64,000 nucleotides of DNA, from the NCBI RefSeq assembly GCF_028640845.1, contig NC_080546.1, forward strand, positions 77,866,697 to 77,930,696, written 5' to 3'. How positions within the stretch are numbered: position 1 is the stretch's first letter; every line of letters begins with the position of its first letter. This stretch comes from Ahaetulla prasina (taxonomy: Eukaryota; Chordata; Lepidosauria; Squamata; Colubridae). This document shows, piece after piece, positions 51,901 through 61,104 of this stretch. The position numbers and the translations under genes are program-made. The notes below the pieces were generated by a model that made no database searches, was not told the origin of the DNA, and was given only the letters and a program-made list of their open reading frames with translations.

Positions 51901-54900
51901 CGTGACACATCCAGCCTGCGGACCGCCAGTTTGACGCTCCTGTCTTAAAAGATAAATAATATGTGAAAACTAATTATGAATAAACTATTAAGCTCTAAAT
52001 ATCGTGCTTTTGTTTATGCATATAGAATAAGAAAATAATTTATTTGTTCTTGAAATTGACTGCTTCATTTGCATGCTCAAAGAAAAAAAATATATATTTT
52101 TTCTTTTTAACTCATTCCGTTTTTCACTTTCAAGGAAGAAGTAAGTTCTTTTAGAAGTCGAGAAGATAATTTTTTAAAAAAAACTGCCTTCCCGTTATAA
52201 GGAGGTATAAATTGAATAAATAATAAATGCAGAATAATGATCAAAGATATCTGACAAAATCCACACATGGTTGGAAAAAATGATAAAAAAGCACATAGAC
52301 TTTAAACCAGAGGTTTTTTCATTGGGGATTATACCTGAAACATACAATAGAAAATTGAGATACTTGATAGTGAATGTAGTAACAGCGGCTAGAATTGTGT
52401 TTGCTAAAAATTGGAAAAATGAGAAAATACCAACGCAAGATGAAGTTATTAAGAAAATAATGGAATGTGCTGAAATGAGCAAATTGACATTTGAAATTAG
52501 AGAACAAGAAGATAAACAATATTATAAGATATGGGACTTATTTTATCAATGGTTAGATAAAAAAATATGGTAATGAAGTTTGGTAGAGACTTTTATAATA
52601 CAAGAACTTTAGAATTATATAAAATATAACAAAAAGATGTATTATTATTGGACTGATTCAGGATGATGAAATGAATGGTACAATATAAATTAATCTAAAT
52701 TTTAGAATATTTTGTATGAAGAAGAAACAGCCATAGTCAAATAAATGATTAACTTGGACAATAACATTTGGATATATATTAGATTGATAAAATGAGAAAT
52801 TAGGTAAACTACAAACTATGAATATGGTGAAAATGCACAAAAGACTTGTAACCAACCAACACACTGTTTGTAATTGTAATTGAAGATAGTTATGTTTTTA
52901 TATATGTTTGTTTAAAAAATAAAAAATAAATTAAAAAAATCTGACAAAATAAAGAATAAATATAGATTTCTGTAGATACCCTTGCTCTTTAGAAAAAAAC
53001 ATGTTATTGTCTTTCCAATCTGAAAGCGATATTTCTCTATAACCAAATACCACTGTTTCTAAGCAAAGCAGTTGGGAAGTTTTAACATGTACAACTATAT
53101 TTTCAAGATACTATCGAGAAGTCATGCCTGGAGAGATTGTGAAAATATCCAGATACGATGTCCAAACTTTAGATATTGTACCGAGACCTCAAGGAGATCC
53201 AGCAGCATTCTGCATTTTTGAATACGTGTACTTTGCGAGGCCAGATAGCATCTTTGAAGGTAAACGATCCCCAAATCATCTTTGACTTGGGATACATTAT
53301 TTTAGATTTTTTAAATTAAAATAAAAGTTATTCTAAACAAATCTTAACATTTTACTGGGTACTTTAGAGAAATGTCACACAGCAAACTTTATCAGTTATT
53401 GACCCTGTTGTAGAATTATTTTAGATTTCAAAAATTATGTTCTTCCAAACAGATCTTAACGTTTTACCAGCTACTTTAAAGAAATGTCACAAAACAAACT
53501 TTATGAGTGTTGATCCTGTTGTAGAATCAAGAGGAAGGTTTTCATTATGTGTGCAGAATTAGATAGGATTATTTAACAATAGGACATCATAAGCATGAAA
53601 GGCATTTCAGTTCTTTGTAAATTCCATTGCTTTCTTTTCATAAATGGGGGTGGGGGGGTATAGTATTGATGGGTGGAAAATTGTATTGTGAAGAATTAAT
53701 AAGAGATTGGGAGGCAGCTTCAGAATGAAATAGAAGAAAACAGACATAAACAAGCAAGCAATAGCAGGCAAATCAGTTAACAGCTTACCTTATAAAGTGA
53801 AGCTTAGCACAGGTGGGGGAAATATTTGGAGGAGAAGCATTTCAAACTCTTCCATGAAGCTCAACATAATTAACTCAATATATAAATGAGGGTGGAAAGA
53901 CCCTATTGTATTGTAGCTTTCATAATTCTGTATTTACCTATGCCAGCTTAAAAAATACCTTACTAAAGACTGTACAGGTAGTCCTTGACTTACGACCATA
54001 ATTGAGCCCATAATTTCTGTTGCTAAAGAAAACATATGTTATGTGAATTTTGTCCCCTTTTATGACCTTTCTTGTCACAGCTGTTAAGTGAACCACTGCA
54101 ATTGTTAAGTTAGTAACACGGTTGTTAAGGGAATCTGGTTTCCCCATTGACTTTGCTTGTCAGACAGTTGCAAAACATGACCCCATCATAAATATGAACC
54201 AGTTGCCAAGCGTCCCACTTTTGATCATGTGATCTTGGGGATGCTGCAATGGTGAAAAACAATCATAACTCACTTTTTTCAGTGGCCGTTGTAACTTCGA
54301 ATAGTCACTAAACGAATGGTTGTAAGTCAAGCACTACTTGCATAGTTCTGGCTTCCTGGATTTGCTCTTACAGCGAGTCTGTGGTGGCACAATAGTTAGA
54401 ATGAAGTTCTGCAGGCTACTTCTACTGACTGTCAGCTGTCTGCAGTTTGACAGTTCGAATCTCACCAGCTCAAGGTTGACTCAGCCTTCCATCCTTCCGA
54501 GGTGGGTAAAATGAGGACCCAGATAGTTGGGGGCAAGAGGCTGACTCTAAGCTTCTTAGAGAGGGCACTAAAGCACTGTGAAGCGGTATATAACGTCTTA
54601 AGTGCTATTGCTATTGCAGGCTCTTGGATGCATAATATGGAAATCTATTAGATGTATAATTTTAAAATCAGAAGAAAGATTTTTGGCCAATACAGCCCAA
54701 AAACAAACCCAACATTTTCATTCTTCACATAGGTCAGATGGTATATTCTGTAAGAAGGAGATGCGGTCAACAGCTTGCTATTGAAGCCCCAGTGGAAGCA
54801 GATTTGGTTAGCACAGTTCCAGAGTCTGCAACTCCTGCAGCCCTTGGCTATGCGCAGAAGGTACCTCCACACCGTTTTTAATTGTTGTTTTTTAAATTAA

Positions 54901-57071
54901 AATTTATAAAATTTATAATCCCGACTTGAGCCCGATACAAAACAAAACATCAGGAAAACTTTGATTAAAAAAAAATACTTTGGGTGTCTGTTATTTTTAC
55001 TCTGAATTAGAATACCAAATGATAAATTGTGTCACAGAGAAACAGAGGGAATTGTGCTAATGCAGACTTTGAGCACTTGGTCTTTCCTTTGTGCGGTTCA
55101 AAGCGATGAATTAAAAAGTCAGTTCATTGCAACCCAATTTGATATGGAAATTGTTTTAATCACTGCACCAGGAATGTACTTTGATCTTTGTCGCTTTGCT
55201 TGTTTTCAGTGCGGCTTACCGTACATTGAAGTGCTTTGCAAAAACAGATATGTAGGAAGAACTTTCATCCAGCCAAACATGAGGTTAAGACAGCTGGGAG
55301 TGGCCAAAAAATTTGGAGTCTTGTCGGACAACTTCAGGGGAAAGCGGGTTGTCCTTATTGATGATTCGATTGTGCGAGGCAACACTATTTCCCCAATAAT
55401 TAAACTATTGAGAGAATCTGGTGCTAAGGAGGTAAGTGTGAAGAATATAATATAGAATATAAACCTTATTACAGTCATCGACCAGCAATAGACATACAAT
55501 AAATTAAAAATAATACTGACATTAATCGTGAATAATAACATCCCTGTTATGAAAATACATGATCTCAAACCATTAGTGTCACTCCCTAATTTACATGAGT
55601 GGAGAGCCGATGAGTATGTGAGTAAATGTATTTTTCTAAAAATTGTTATAGATATCTCCAAAAAAGTGGCACAAGTTGACATCTATAATTCTCTAACCAA
55701 TTTTTTTCTTGTGGACATTGCAGCGAGGTAAGTGTGCATATCAGAGTAGAGGGAGACGAAGGGGAAGAGATGTTTCATGACTAACTGTTTCTCTTTCAAT
55801 GCTCTTCTGCCTCTAACTATTGCTCTTCTTGCTACTAAGACAAACCCAGTCAATTCTTCAACAGCGTCTTCTGTTCTTAACTTTATCTTTGTACCATATT
55901 TTCCTGAAAATAAGACCTTCCCTGAAAATAAGACCTCCTCTGAAAATTAAACCCTCCCCTGAAAATAAGCCCTCCCCGAAAATGTTTAAACGCATGTGCA
56001 GCCAGTCCCTGCCATTTCCTCTGGTTAGGGTTAGGGAGACAGAGCTGGAAATCAGGTAAGACGGCAAGAGGATCCCCACCTTGCTCCTTGTACCCCAAAA
56101 TAATAAGACCTCCCCCAAAATAAGGCCAACCGCTTATTTTGGGGTTCAAAAAAATATAAGACAGGGTCTTATTTTCGGGGAACACGGTAGTATCTGAAGT
56201 TGACTCAAGTTGTCCGTTGCAAAGTATGATGTAATTAAAATTCTGCCTGTATCATAATAGCATTTCCTCTCACAGGTGCACATCCGTGTGGCTTCACCTC
56301 CAATAAAATTTCCATGTTACATGGGAATAAACATTCCAACAAAAGAAGAACTTATTGCAAACAAGCCTGAATTTAAAGACCTAGCAGGGTACATAGGTAA
56401 AATATATTTTATTTTTCATTCAAGCAAAAGTTTCAGAAGGGTAGCCAGGTTGATCTTGAAGAAAAATTGGAATATTACAGCAGAGATTGTTACAGTTATA
56501 ATTAATTACGGTTGTTATTGGTGGTTATTAGAATAAAACATTGCAGAAATATATACAATATTAGCCTTTCACCTGTGACTCTTTCGATCATGTAAAAGCT
56601 GACATGATCCTCTTTTGAAATGATGGGTTAAATTTTCTGGATGTATTGAACTTCAATACTCTTCTCATTTATTGGGATTAGAACAAGCCCAATAGAAATC
56701 AGTTGCTTAATTTTGAATGGATAATTTTATTTCTTGAATGGAGAAAAACTATGATATAACCAAAGACGCACAAAGATCTTTGCATGTACACAACCTTGGG
56801 AGAGAAGTCACTCTAATAAATATTGGGAGGTGTTTTCAAGGAAACATAGGGGTCCACCTTCTGCCCACAAGAAATGTAGGGAAATGCCACCATTCCCAGC
56901 CTTCTGAGCACATCAGCTTATCCTGGCAGAGGATGAGGAAAGTCGCATTTCAAAGCCTTTGGAAATCACCAGCTTGGAAAAAGCTAAATTATGTAGGGCT
57001 ATTCAGCTACAACTTCGTGTTTAAGTTTTGTCTTTTGAAGCGAGATAATGATAGCTAGCTAGCTAGCTAAT

Positions 57072-57164
<93 letters not shown>

Positions 57165-59636
57165 TAGAAAGAAAACAGAACAAAAAAACAGAATAATAGA
57201 GTTGGAAGGGACCTTGGAGGTCTTCTAGTCTAACCCCTGCTTACGCAGGAAACCTTATACCACTTCAAATGCTTATCCAATATCTTCTTAAAAACTTCCA
57301 GTGTTAGAGCATTCACAACTTCTGGAGGCAAGTTGTTCCACTGGTTAATTGTTCTAACTGTCAGGAAATTTCTCCTTAGTTCTAGGTTGCTTCTCTCCTT
57401 GATTAGTTTCCACCCATGCTTCTTGTCCTGCCCTCAGGTGCTTTGGAGAATAGTTTGATTCCCCCTTCTTTGTGGCAGCCCCTGAGATATTGGAATGTTC
57501 CTATCATGTCACCCCTAAACTAGACATACCCAGTTCACATGCCCCGTGAGACGTCTTGCTTGCATGTCACACACACGCACCGCTCGCTGGAAAAAAAAAA
57601 AAGGATGGATGGATGGAAGGAAGGAAGGAAGGAAGGATGGATTGATGGATGGAGGCGACCGCTTTGAAGCGCAACCCTTCTCCCGCAACTAAGGGGGTCA
57701 ATGTTTTCCCAATCCTAGGGTGTGGGAAACAGTCATTCTTTCTTCCCCTAGTCTCTCCCGAGATCGCACTGCAGCGCCCATCATCCCCAGCCGGCAATCT
57801 GAGCTCGTGCCATCGATGTGGTCCTTGAACTTCCTCCTTGTTTCTAACCCAGCCTAGGATGGCCGGCGTGGAGGGTATGGTGGTGGTAAAACGGCCAGGA
57901 GAAAGCTTTCGCTCTTTTCGAGAGGTCCTCTTGGAAGGCTGGGTTGGAAAGGGAAAGTGGGGAGGGGGCAGAGATTTCTCCCTCAAAGGTCCCCTTGGAA
58001 GGCTGGGTTGGAAAGGGAAAGTGGGGAGGGGGCAGAGATTTCTTCCTCTCGGGTCCCCTTGGAAGGCTGGGTTGGAAAGGGAAAGTGGGAGGGGGCAGAG
58101 ATTTCTTCCTCGGGTCCTTCTAGAGTCCTTGAGAAACTGATATCATACAAGGTTAATAAATTATACTCCTCCTCATTGATGAGTTTTTCATCCTGAAATT
58201 GATTGAAACATTGTACCATCATATGCTGCCATAGTATAGTGTTAACAACATCTGTAAAGATGATATATGAGCATGACACTAAGTTTTTTCTATATTTCCC
58301 CCTTTATTGAAAAACTTCCATCATGCTTCTTTCTGAAAACAAAGGTCATTATAATATACCTCATTATATATTTGATTTGATGATATTTCAGTTAATAAAT
58401 ACCATTTAAGGTGTTAAGCTTCTTTCTTTTCAGCAGCAAAGTGAATTACAACTTTAAAGAACTTTATTACTTTATATTCATTTATTTTAAGTATAGATTT
58501 TAGATTTTTAAACAAATATGTTTAGAGCTTTTATATCTTTCAAGTTATTCAAATTATCCCCTCAGCAGGTATATAATGGCATCCAATTCCAATATCATGT
58601 TGGGGCTTTTGAGCAAGGGAGGAGGAACGCGAGCACCGCCTTTCGCGCTGGCATTCCGGGATTTCCCTTTGTTTAGAGCTGGGAATCTTCCTTCCCCCTT
58701 TTGCACTTTTATTGTTTTTCGTTCAAATAAATATTCATGTTATTTTACTTGGCTCTATCTTTATTTTTTACATTGACCAGTAGCTGCCTCATTTCCCACC
58801 CTCGGCTTATACTCGAGTCAATAGTTTTTCCCAGTTTTTTGTGGTAAAATTAGGTGCCTCGGCTTATATTCGGGTCGGCTTATACTCGAGTATATACGGT
58901 AATTGAAAATACAATCTGACAGCTGATATATACATATATATAAAACCAAAATCTTTGCCTTAGGTAGGTCTAAACAATGCTCAACAAGCTTTTAAATTTG
59001 AATAATCAAGATTAGCTAATGTTAATTGATTCATCTAATTAAAATGTCATGTCCTTGCTAGTTCTATATTTGGAATTTCTCTTCCTGAAAACAGGATTTT
59101 TTACAGTTGGAATGTCATTGGAAAATAAAACATTAATATCACATTTTAAGACATTTTTTCATTCTTTTGATTGAACTGTGATTAACAAGCATTATCAGGT
59201 AACTAACAGAAACTGAAGATGCAGAGATAAAAAAAATATACCAAAAATATATATAAAAAATTGAAATCTACAATGTAAATGTAAATGAAGGTTTTGTAGC
59301 TGTACAAATTTACCCTACGTGTAAAGGCAGTAGTTCTAATGGTGCAATTACCAATTATTATATTTTGTTAAAGATCCAACTATAGAAAATCTTTTGAGTT
59401 AAGCAATTGAGGCAGCGTAAGATAGTCCAATTTCAATGATATGTTTTTCCTTCTTTTCAGGAGCTGACAGCGTTGTTTACCTCTCAGTAGAAGGATTGGT
59501 TTCGTCTGTTCAAGAAAGCATAAAAGCAAGACAAGACCATGAAAATAACCTAAAAACGAACAAGTTCAAAAGCGGGAAAATCGGCCATTGTACAGCTTGC
59601 CTGGTTGGAGTATATCCAGTAGAGCTAGAGTGGTGA
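38844..59636 (+). CDS. PPAT: PPAT, amidophosphoribosyltransferase, exons 2-11 (first exon not found)
   Basis: The enzyme makes 5-phosphoribosylamine from PRPP and glutamine, the committed step of de novo purine synthesis, in the cytosol. Ten exons give 467 residues to the stop; with a first exon of about 43 residues this equals the usual length near 510. Seen: the N-terminal glutaminase half (H-T-R-Y, A-H-N-G-E-L, S-S-D-S-E), the R-D-P-Y-G-N-R-P-L block, the PRPP loop [13 protein letters not shown], and cysteines at the positions expected for the Fe-S cluster (F-C-I-F-E-Y, F-P-C-Y-M-G, H-C-T-A-C). The nucleophile cysteine is in the missing exon. All introns are GT-AG and all phases agree. No frameshift or stop is seen. 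Confidence 0.95.
39129..39472. repeat. Long (TCTC/TCCC)n polypyrimidine tract
   Basis: About 340 bases of C/T only, in PPAT intron 2. All frames through it are open by composition. Confidence 0.95.
39626..39835. repeat. (GT)n-(AT)n with a 33-base-arm palindrome
   Basis: GT then AT repeats; at 39699-39772 the arms ATGTAGATCTTTGGTTATTC... pair around TAAAATTTTA, then more TA repeats. Confidence 0.9.
39840..40550. other. PPAT intron 2, nothing recognised
   Basis: Unique sequence. Confidence 0.4.
40559..40649. mobile_element. Palindromic hAT MITE, CAGGGGTCTCCAACC family, copy 7
   Basis: Flanks GTCTAGAT and GTCTAGAC (seven of eight); shortened stem. Confidence 0.8.
40824..41030 (+). CDS. PPAT: PPAT exon 3
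   Basis: 69 codons, phase 0-0, acceptor CCCCGCAG, donor AAG/GTAGGG. Carries [11 protein letters not shown] and V-A-H-N-G-E-L, the glutamine-binding part of the glutaminase domain. Ser after R-Y, where many vertebrate PPATs have Ala, is a mild local difference. Confidence 0.95.
41041..41130 (+). mobile_element. Sauria SINE 3' part
   Basis: GAGATGAGCACCGCCCCC, AGAGTCGGGAACAAC and the BovB-like GGGGAACCTTTAC end. Starts about ten bases after the exon 3 donor of PPAT. Confidence 0.7.
41171..41711 (-). mobile_element. Solo LTR, 541 bases, target duplication GCAGT
   Basis: TGTTATGTCC ... GCCACAACA with GCAGT at 41166-41170 and 41712-41716. Strand is inferred from TATATCC, a reversed TATA-type motif, near 41364. 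Confidence 0.8.
41717..42475. other. PPAT intron 3, nothing recognised
   Basis: Unique sequence; a possible old LINE UTR near 42340-42460 (GCTCTCAGTGTACATG). Confidence 0.4.
42478..43430 (+). mobile_element. R4/Dong-type LINE 3' half ending in (TAA)n
   Basis: Two frames: [13 protein letters not shown] with a decayed zinc knuckle ([14 protein letters not shown]), then from 42914 the endonuclease region [19 protein letters not shown] and [12 protein letters not shown] (TAA)n tract follows at 43349-43428. Confidence 0.7.
43431..43809 (+). mobile_element. tRNA-derived SINE with (TAG)n(TAA)n tail
   Basis: SINE of the 24091 type at 43431-43690, B-box-like GGTTCAAGTCC, then TAG and about 35 TAA units to 43808. 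Confidence 0.75.
43976..44391. mobile_element. hAT element, GTGATGG family, nested in the LINE
   Basis: Flanks CCCTATGT and TCCTATGT (seven of eight). Confidence 0.75.
44640..44880 (+). mobile_element. CR1/L3 (Snake1-type) LINE 3' end with (ATTCT)n, nested
   Basis: Plus-strand copy within a minus-strand relative; pentamers from about 44785. Confidence 0.75.
45600..45935 (-). mobile_element. BovB LINE, C-terminal coding end
   Basis: Minus frame of about 85 codons: [16 protein letters not shown], then [10 protein letters not shown] and W-R-K-L-V-H-G-V, unmistakably BovB (RTE clade). The frame is still open. Confidence 0.85.
46395..46735. mobile_element. DNA element with GGCGAATTGTCC-like ends
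   Basis: Repeated phrases AATTCGCCATGG, AACTCGCCGCAGG and their inverses AGTTGTCTTGC; interrupts the LINE frame. Superfamily uncertain. Confidence 0.45.
47455..47640 (-). mobile_element. LINE 3' end, TTTATACCGCCC type
   Basis: Same end as 27992 and 62803. Confidence 0.6.
47670..47836 (+). mobile_element. Sauria SINE 5' part
   Basis: tRNA-related head with CCTAGCAGTTCGAAAGCAC (B-box) and AGTAGAAAAATAGGGACCAC. The 3' part lies at 48758. Confidence 0.65.
47850..47930. mobile_element. Half of a GAGTTTGACACCCCTG hAT MITE
   Basis: Only the right half is recognisable. Confidence 0.5.
47976..48501 (-). mobile_element. Solo LTR, 526 bases, target duplication GTAGC
   Basis: TGTCGTG ... CACAACA with GTAGC at 47971-47975 and 48502-48506. 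Same family as 28863. Confidence 0.85.
48516..48757. mobile_element. Mariner-like MITE, right end lost
   Basis: CAAGTAATCCTTGAGTTAC family of 12244. Confidence 0.55.
48758..48895 (+). mobile_element. Sauria SINE 3' part
   Basis: TTTAGTCATGCC, ACAGCGCTGGTTCTTCGG and GGGGAACCTTTAATG; begins where the piece at 47670-47836 stops. Confidence 0.65.
48918..48955. repeat. (AC)n microsatellite
   Basis: About 19 AC units just upstream of PPAT exon 4. Confidence 0.95.
49030..49142 (+). CDS. PPAT: PPAT exon 4
   Basis: 37 codons plus two bases of Arg; acceptor TTATGCAG, donor AG/GTAAAT. Contains G-L-S-T-S-S-D-S-E and D-D-T-P-D-W-V-A. Confidence 0.95.
49287..49432 (+). CDS. PPAT: PPAT exon 5
   Basis: Completes Arg, then 48 codons, ends in phase 1 at G/GTATGG. 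Contains [16 protein letters not shown]. Confidence 0.95.
49720..50235 (-). mobile_element. Solo LTR, 516 bases, target duplication GGAAG
   Basis: TGTCATG ... GCACAATA with GGAAG at 49715-49719 and 50236-50240, in PPAT intron 5. The last CA is mutated to TA. Confidence 0.85.
50379..50515. mobile_element. hAT MITE, CAGTGGTGGGATTC family
   Basis: Exact target duplication AACGAACC at 50371-50378 and 50516-50523. Confidence 0.85.
50530..51105. other. PPAT intron 5, nothing recognised
   Basis: Unique AT-rich sequence. Confidence 0.4.
51115..51380 (-). mobile_element. tRNA-derived SINE, CCCGCCCTTCTCCGAAGAC type
   Basis: Near copy of 23703-23967 with (ATTT)n at the tail; 150 bases upstream of PPAT exon 6. 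Confidence 0.7.
51537..51609 (+). CDS. PPAT: PPAT exon 6
   Basis: 73 bases, 23 full codons, acceptor ATTACAG, donor GA/GTAAGT. Contains [17 protein letters not shown]. The codon split with exon 7 reads Glu, where mammalian PPAT has Arg. Confidence 0.95.
51808..51942. mobile_element. hAT MITE, TCAAACTC/GTTTGACG family
   Basis: Exact target duplication TCTTAAAA at 51800-51807 and 51943-51950. Confidence 0.75.
52261..52938 (+). mobile_element. 5'-truncated L1 LINE with 12-bp target duplication
   Basis: Frame from 52271 reads the L1 ORF2 C-terminus ([30 protein letters not shown]), then the UTR and an A-rich end. ATCTGACAAAAT flanks it at 52249-52260 and 52939-52950. Confidence 0.8.
53108..53259 (+). 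CDS. PPAT: PPAT exon 7
   Basis: 50 full codons, acceptor TTTCAAG, donor AAG/GTAAAC. Contains E-V-M-P-G-E-I-V and [14 protein letters not shown]; the Cys is an expected Fe-S ligand. Confidence 0.95.
53260..53970. other. PPAT intron 7, internal short duplication
   Basis: A block of about 90 bases containing AAATGTCACA and AACTTTAT occurs at about 53330-53410 and again at about 53450-53530. Otherwise nothing recognised. Confidence 0.5.
53975..54340. mobile_element. Mariner-like MITE
   Basis: CAGGTAGTCCTTGACTTACG ... TAAGTCAAGCACTACTTG; TA on the left, mutated on the right. The best-preserved copy of the family here. Confidence 0.7.
54371..54618 (+). mobile_element. tRNA-derived SINE with MIR-like body
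   Basis: Same type as 8166, with GACAGTTCGAATCTC B-box-like motif. Confidence 0.7.
54733..54860 (+). CDS. PPAT: PPAT exon 8
   Basis: 42 full codons, acceptor CACATAG, donor AAG/GTACCT. Contains [10 protein letters not shown] and [13 protein letters not shown], part of the phosphoribosyltransferase fold. Confidence 0.95.
54861..55209. other. PPAT intron 8, nothing recognised
   Basis: Unique AT-rich sequence. Confidence 0.4.
55210..55431 (+). CDS. PPAT: PPAT exon 9 (PRPP-binding loop)
   Basis: 74 codons, phase 0-0, acceptor TTTTCAG, donor GAG/GTAAGT. Carries [10 protein letters not shown] and the PRPP loop [13 protein letters not shown]. Confidence 0.97.
55432..55891. other. PPAT intron 9, first part, nothing recognised
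   Basis: Unique sequence. Confidence 0.4.
55894..56187. mobile_element. Mariner-like MITE, CCATGTTTCCCC family
   Basis: CCATATTTTCCTG ... CGGGGAACACGG, TA at both flanks (55892-55893, 56188-56189); internal AATAAGACC repeats. Confidence 0.75.
56276..56396 (+). CDS. PPAT: PPAT exon 10
   Basis: 40 codons plus one base, acceptor CTCACAG, donor G/GTAAAA. Contains [10 protein letters not shown] and [10 protein letters not shown]; the Cys is an expected Fe-S ligand. Confidence 0.95.
56397..57050. other. PPAT intron 10, first part, nothing recognised
   Basis: Unique sequence; a 106-codon open frame from 56738 shows no domain and no splice context. Confidence 0.4.
57055..57163. repeat. (TAGA)n microsatellite
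   Basis: About 22 units, preceded by (TAGC)n. Confidence 0.95.
57186..57535 (-). mobile_element. CR1 LINE 3' UTR
   Basis: Inverse of the CR1 tail: AGAGTTGGAAGGGACC, then CTTCTAGTCTAACCCCTGC and the longer UTR. Confidence 0.75.
57600..58135. repeat. GC-rich block with (GGAA/GGAT)n and a 63-base minisatellite
   Basis: GGTCCCCTTGGAAGGCTGGG units start at about 57924, 57987, 58050 and a partial one at 58110. The block upstream, 57660-57850, is CpG-richer than the surrounding intron. Confidence 0.7.
58140..58790. other. PPAT intron 10, nothing recognised
   Basis: AT-rich except for a short GC-rich island near 58620-58660. Confidence 0.4.
58795..58910. mobile_element. Mariner-like fragment, CTTATACTCGAGT type
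   Basis: CTCGGCTTATACTCGAGTC repeated, right end TATATACGG then TA. Confidence 0.55.
58915..59455. other. PPAT intron 10, last part, nothing recognised
   Basis: Unique AT-rich sequence. Confidence 0.4.
59461..59636 (+). CDS. PPAT: PPAT exon 11 with stop codon
   Basis: 57 codons and TGA. Ends [17 protein letters not shown], the normal C-terminus; C-x-x-C holds two Fe-S ligands. The stretch after V-Q-E-S-I-K is the usual variable region and differs from mammals. Confidence 0.96.
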
Positions 59637-60434
59637 ATTTTGTGAATGTTATCACCAAAGGCTTAAAGTTTGGAACTGATGAAATGTTGAGTTGCTGCTA
59701 AGCAAGTAATCAAACCACTCACGTTTGCTTAAACCTTATTTGGAGAGGATAAAAAAGGAGCAAAAAAAAAGAATAAATTTTAAAACAATCATGCAATAGT
59801 GCTATAGTAGGGGCAGTGTTGGGAGGGGAGTGGTGAATGGGTAAAAGACCTGGCAAAAATCTCTTTGATTCCATAGGTGGCCTAATCTTGCCAAGAAACT
59901 TTGAAGGAGATCTTCTAAGGCTTTCACTCACAATAATGTGTGTTTCTTACAATTACATTGTGAGAGGTTGTGAGCCATTAAGCCATCTCACATTTTAAGC
60001 TGTGTTCAATCGTTTCTTTTTTTTTAAAAAAAATGTGAATTTGATCTTAAATCAACAAACAGATCTTTTTAAGTTTCACTACTTTTGTCACTGGTTATCC
60101 GGCAATATGGGTTCCCTCGTCTGTATAGATGGAGTGTACTTTTTTAAAGCTGCAACTTTGAGCTATAATCTCCTACCAAAGACTGAATATTATTTTTATA
60201 TAGTGCTTGGCTGAGACAAGGAGCCTCAGGGAACTGCTAAACAAATAGCATCTAATACCTTCAGCCTTAATTTTTTTTTTTAAAGTCTGGGAAATATACC
60301 TTATAAAAGTTGCTTATTAAAGAGGTGTGCCAGGAAAAAAATCACTGGTTGATCATCACTAGACATAAGGGCTAATTTTCCTCAGTATCTTCTTTCAGTT
60401 TCAATGCTTAAATGTTGACTTCTTTTGCTGCAAC
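59637..60434 (+). other. Probable PPAT 3' UTR
   Basis: Unique sequence directly after the stop. AATAAA occurs at about 59771 and ATTAAA at about 60317; neither can be confirmed as the polyadenylation signal by reading alone. Confidence 0.4.
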
Positions 60435-60436
60435 TA

Positions 60437-60680
60437 CCATGTTTCCCTGAAAATAAGACCCTGCCTTATTTTTTTTGAACCCCAAAATAAGCGCTTGGCC
60501 TTATTTTTGGGGAGGTCTTATTATTTTGGGGTGCATGGAGCAAAATGAGGCTCCTCTTGCCATCTTACCTGATTTACAACCCTGCGTTTAAATATTTTCG
60601 GGGAGAGCTTATTTTCGGGGGGAGGCTTATTTTAGCGCAGGCTTATTATCAGGGGATGTCTTATTTTCGGGGAAACAGGG
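60437..60680. mobile_element. Mariner-like MITE, CCATGTTTCCCC family
   Basis: TA at 60435-60436 and 60681-60682; inverted ends CCATGTTTCCCTG / CGGGGAAACAGGG. Confidence 0.75.
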
Positions 60681-60961
60681 TAGCCTTCAAAGAAGACTCC
60701 AAACACTGAAAAATTAACGCACAACTTTATTTCAATTATATTAACAAATTTAATGATAATTTAATATATATTGCTCTGTCAATTATTTTCATTTTAAATA
60801 TAAAAATTCATTTTATTCATTCAGATTATTATTCTATTTAATAATAGTTAATTCATTCATTATTTGGAATGAAAGCCAATTCATTTATATAATTCAGATG
60901 ACACTTCAGATTTCAAGTAGAAAATAAGTTTGTTCCTACTCCAAAGTCCTAACCTCTAAAT

Positions 60962-61096
60962 CAGAGGTCTCCAACCTTGGCAACTTGAAGACTTGTGGAC
61001 TTCAACTCCCAGAATCCCTCAGCCAGCAAAGCTGGCTGAGGAATTCTGGGAGTTGAAGTCCACAAGTCTTCAAGTTGCCAAGGTTGGAGACCCCTG
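60962..61096. mobile_element. Palindromic hAT MITE, CAGGGGTCTCCAACC family, copy 8
   Basis: Exact target duplication CTCTAAAT at 60954-60961 and 61097-61104; arms nearly identical, so recent. Confidence 0.85.
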
Positions 61097-61104
61097 CTCT
61101 AAAT

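Noticed and set aside
57567..57986. 139-codon minus frame and matching plus frames in intron 10
   Set aside because: Driven by the 63-base minisatellite and GGAA repeats; no similarity to a known protein.
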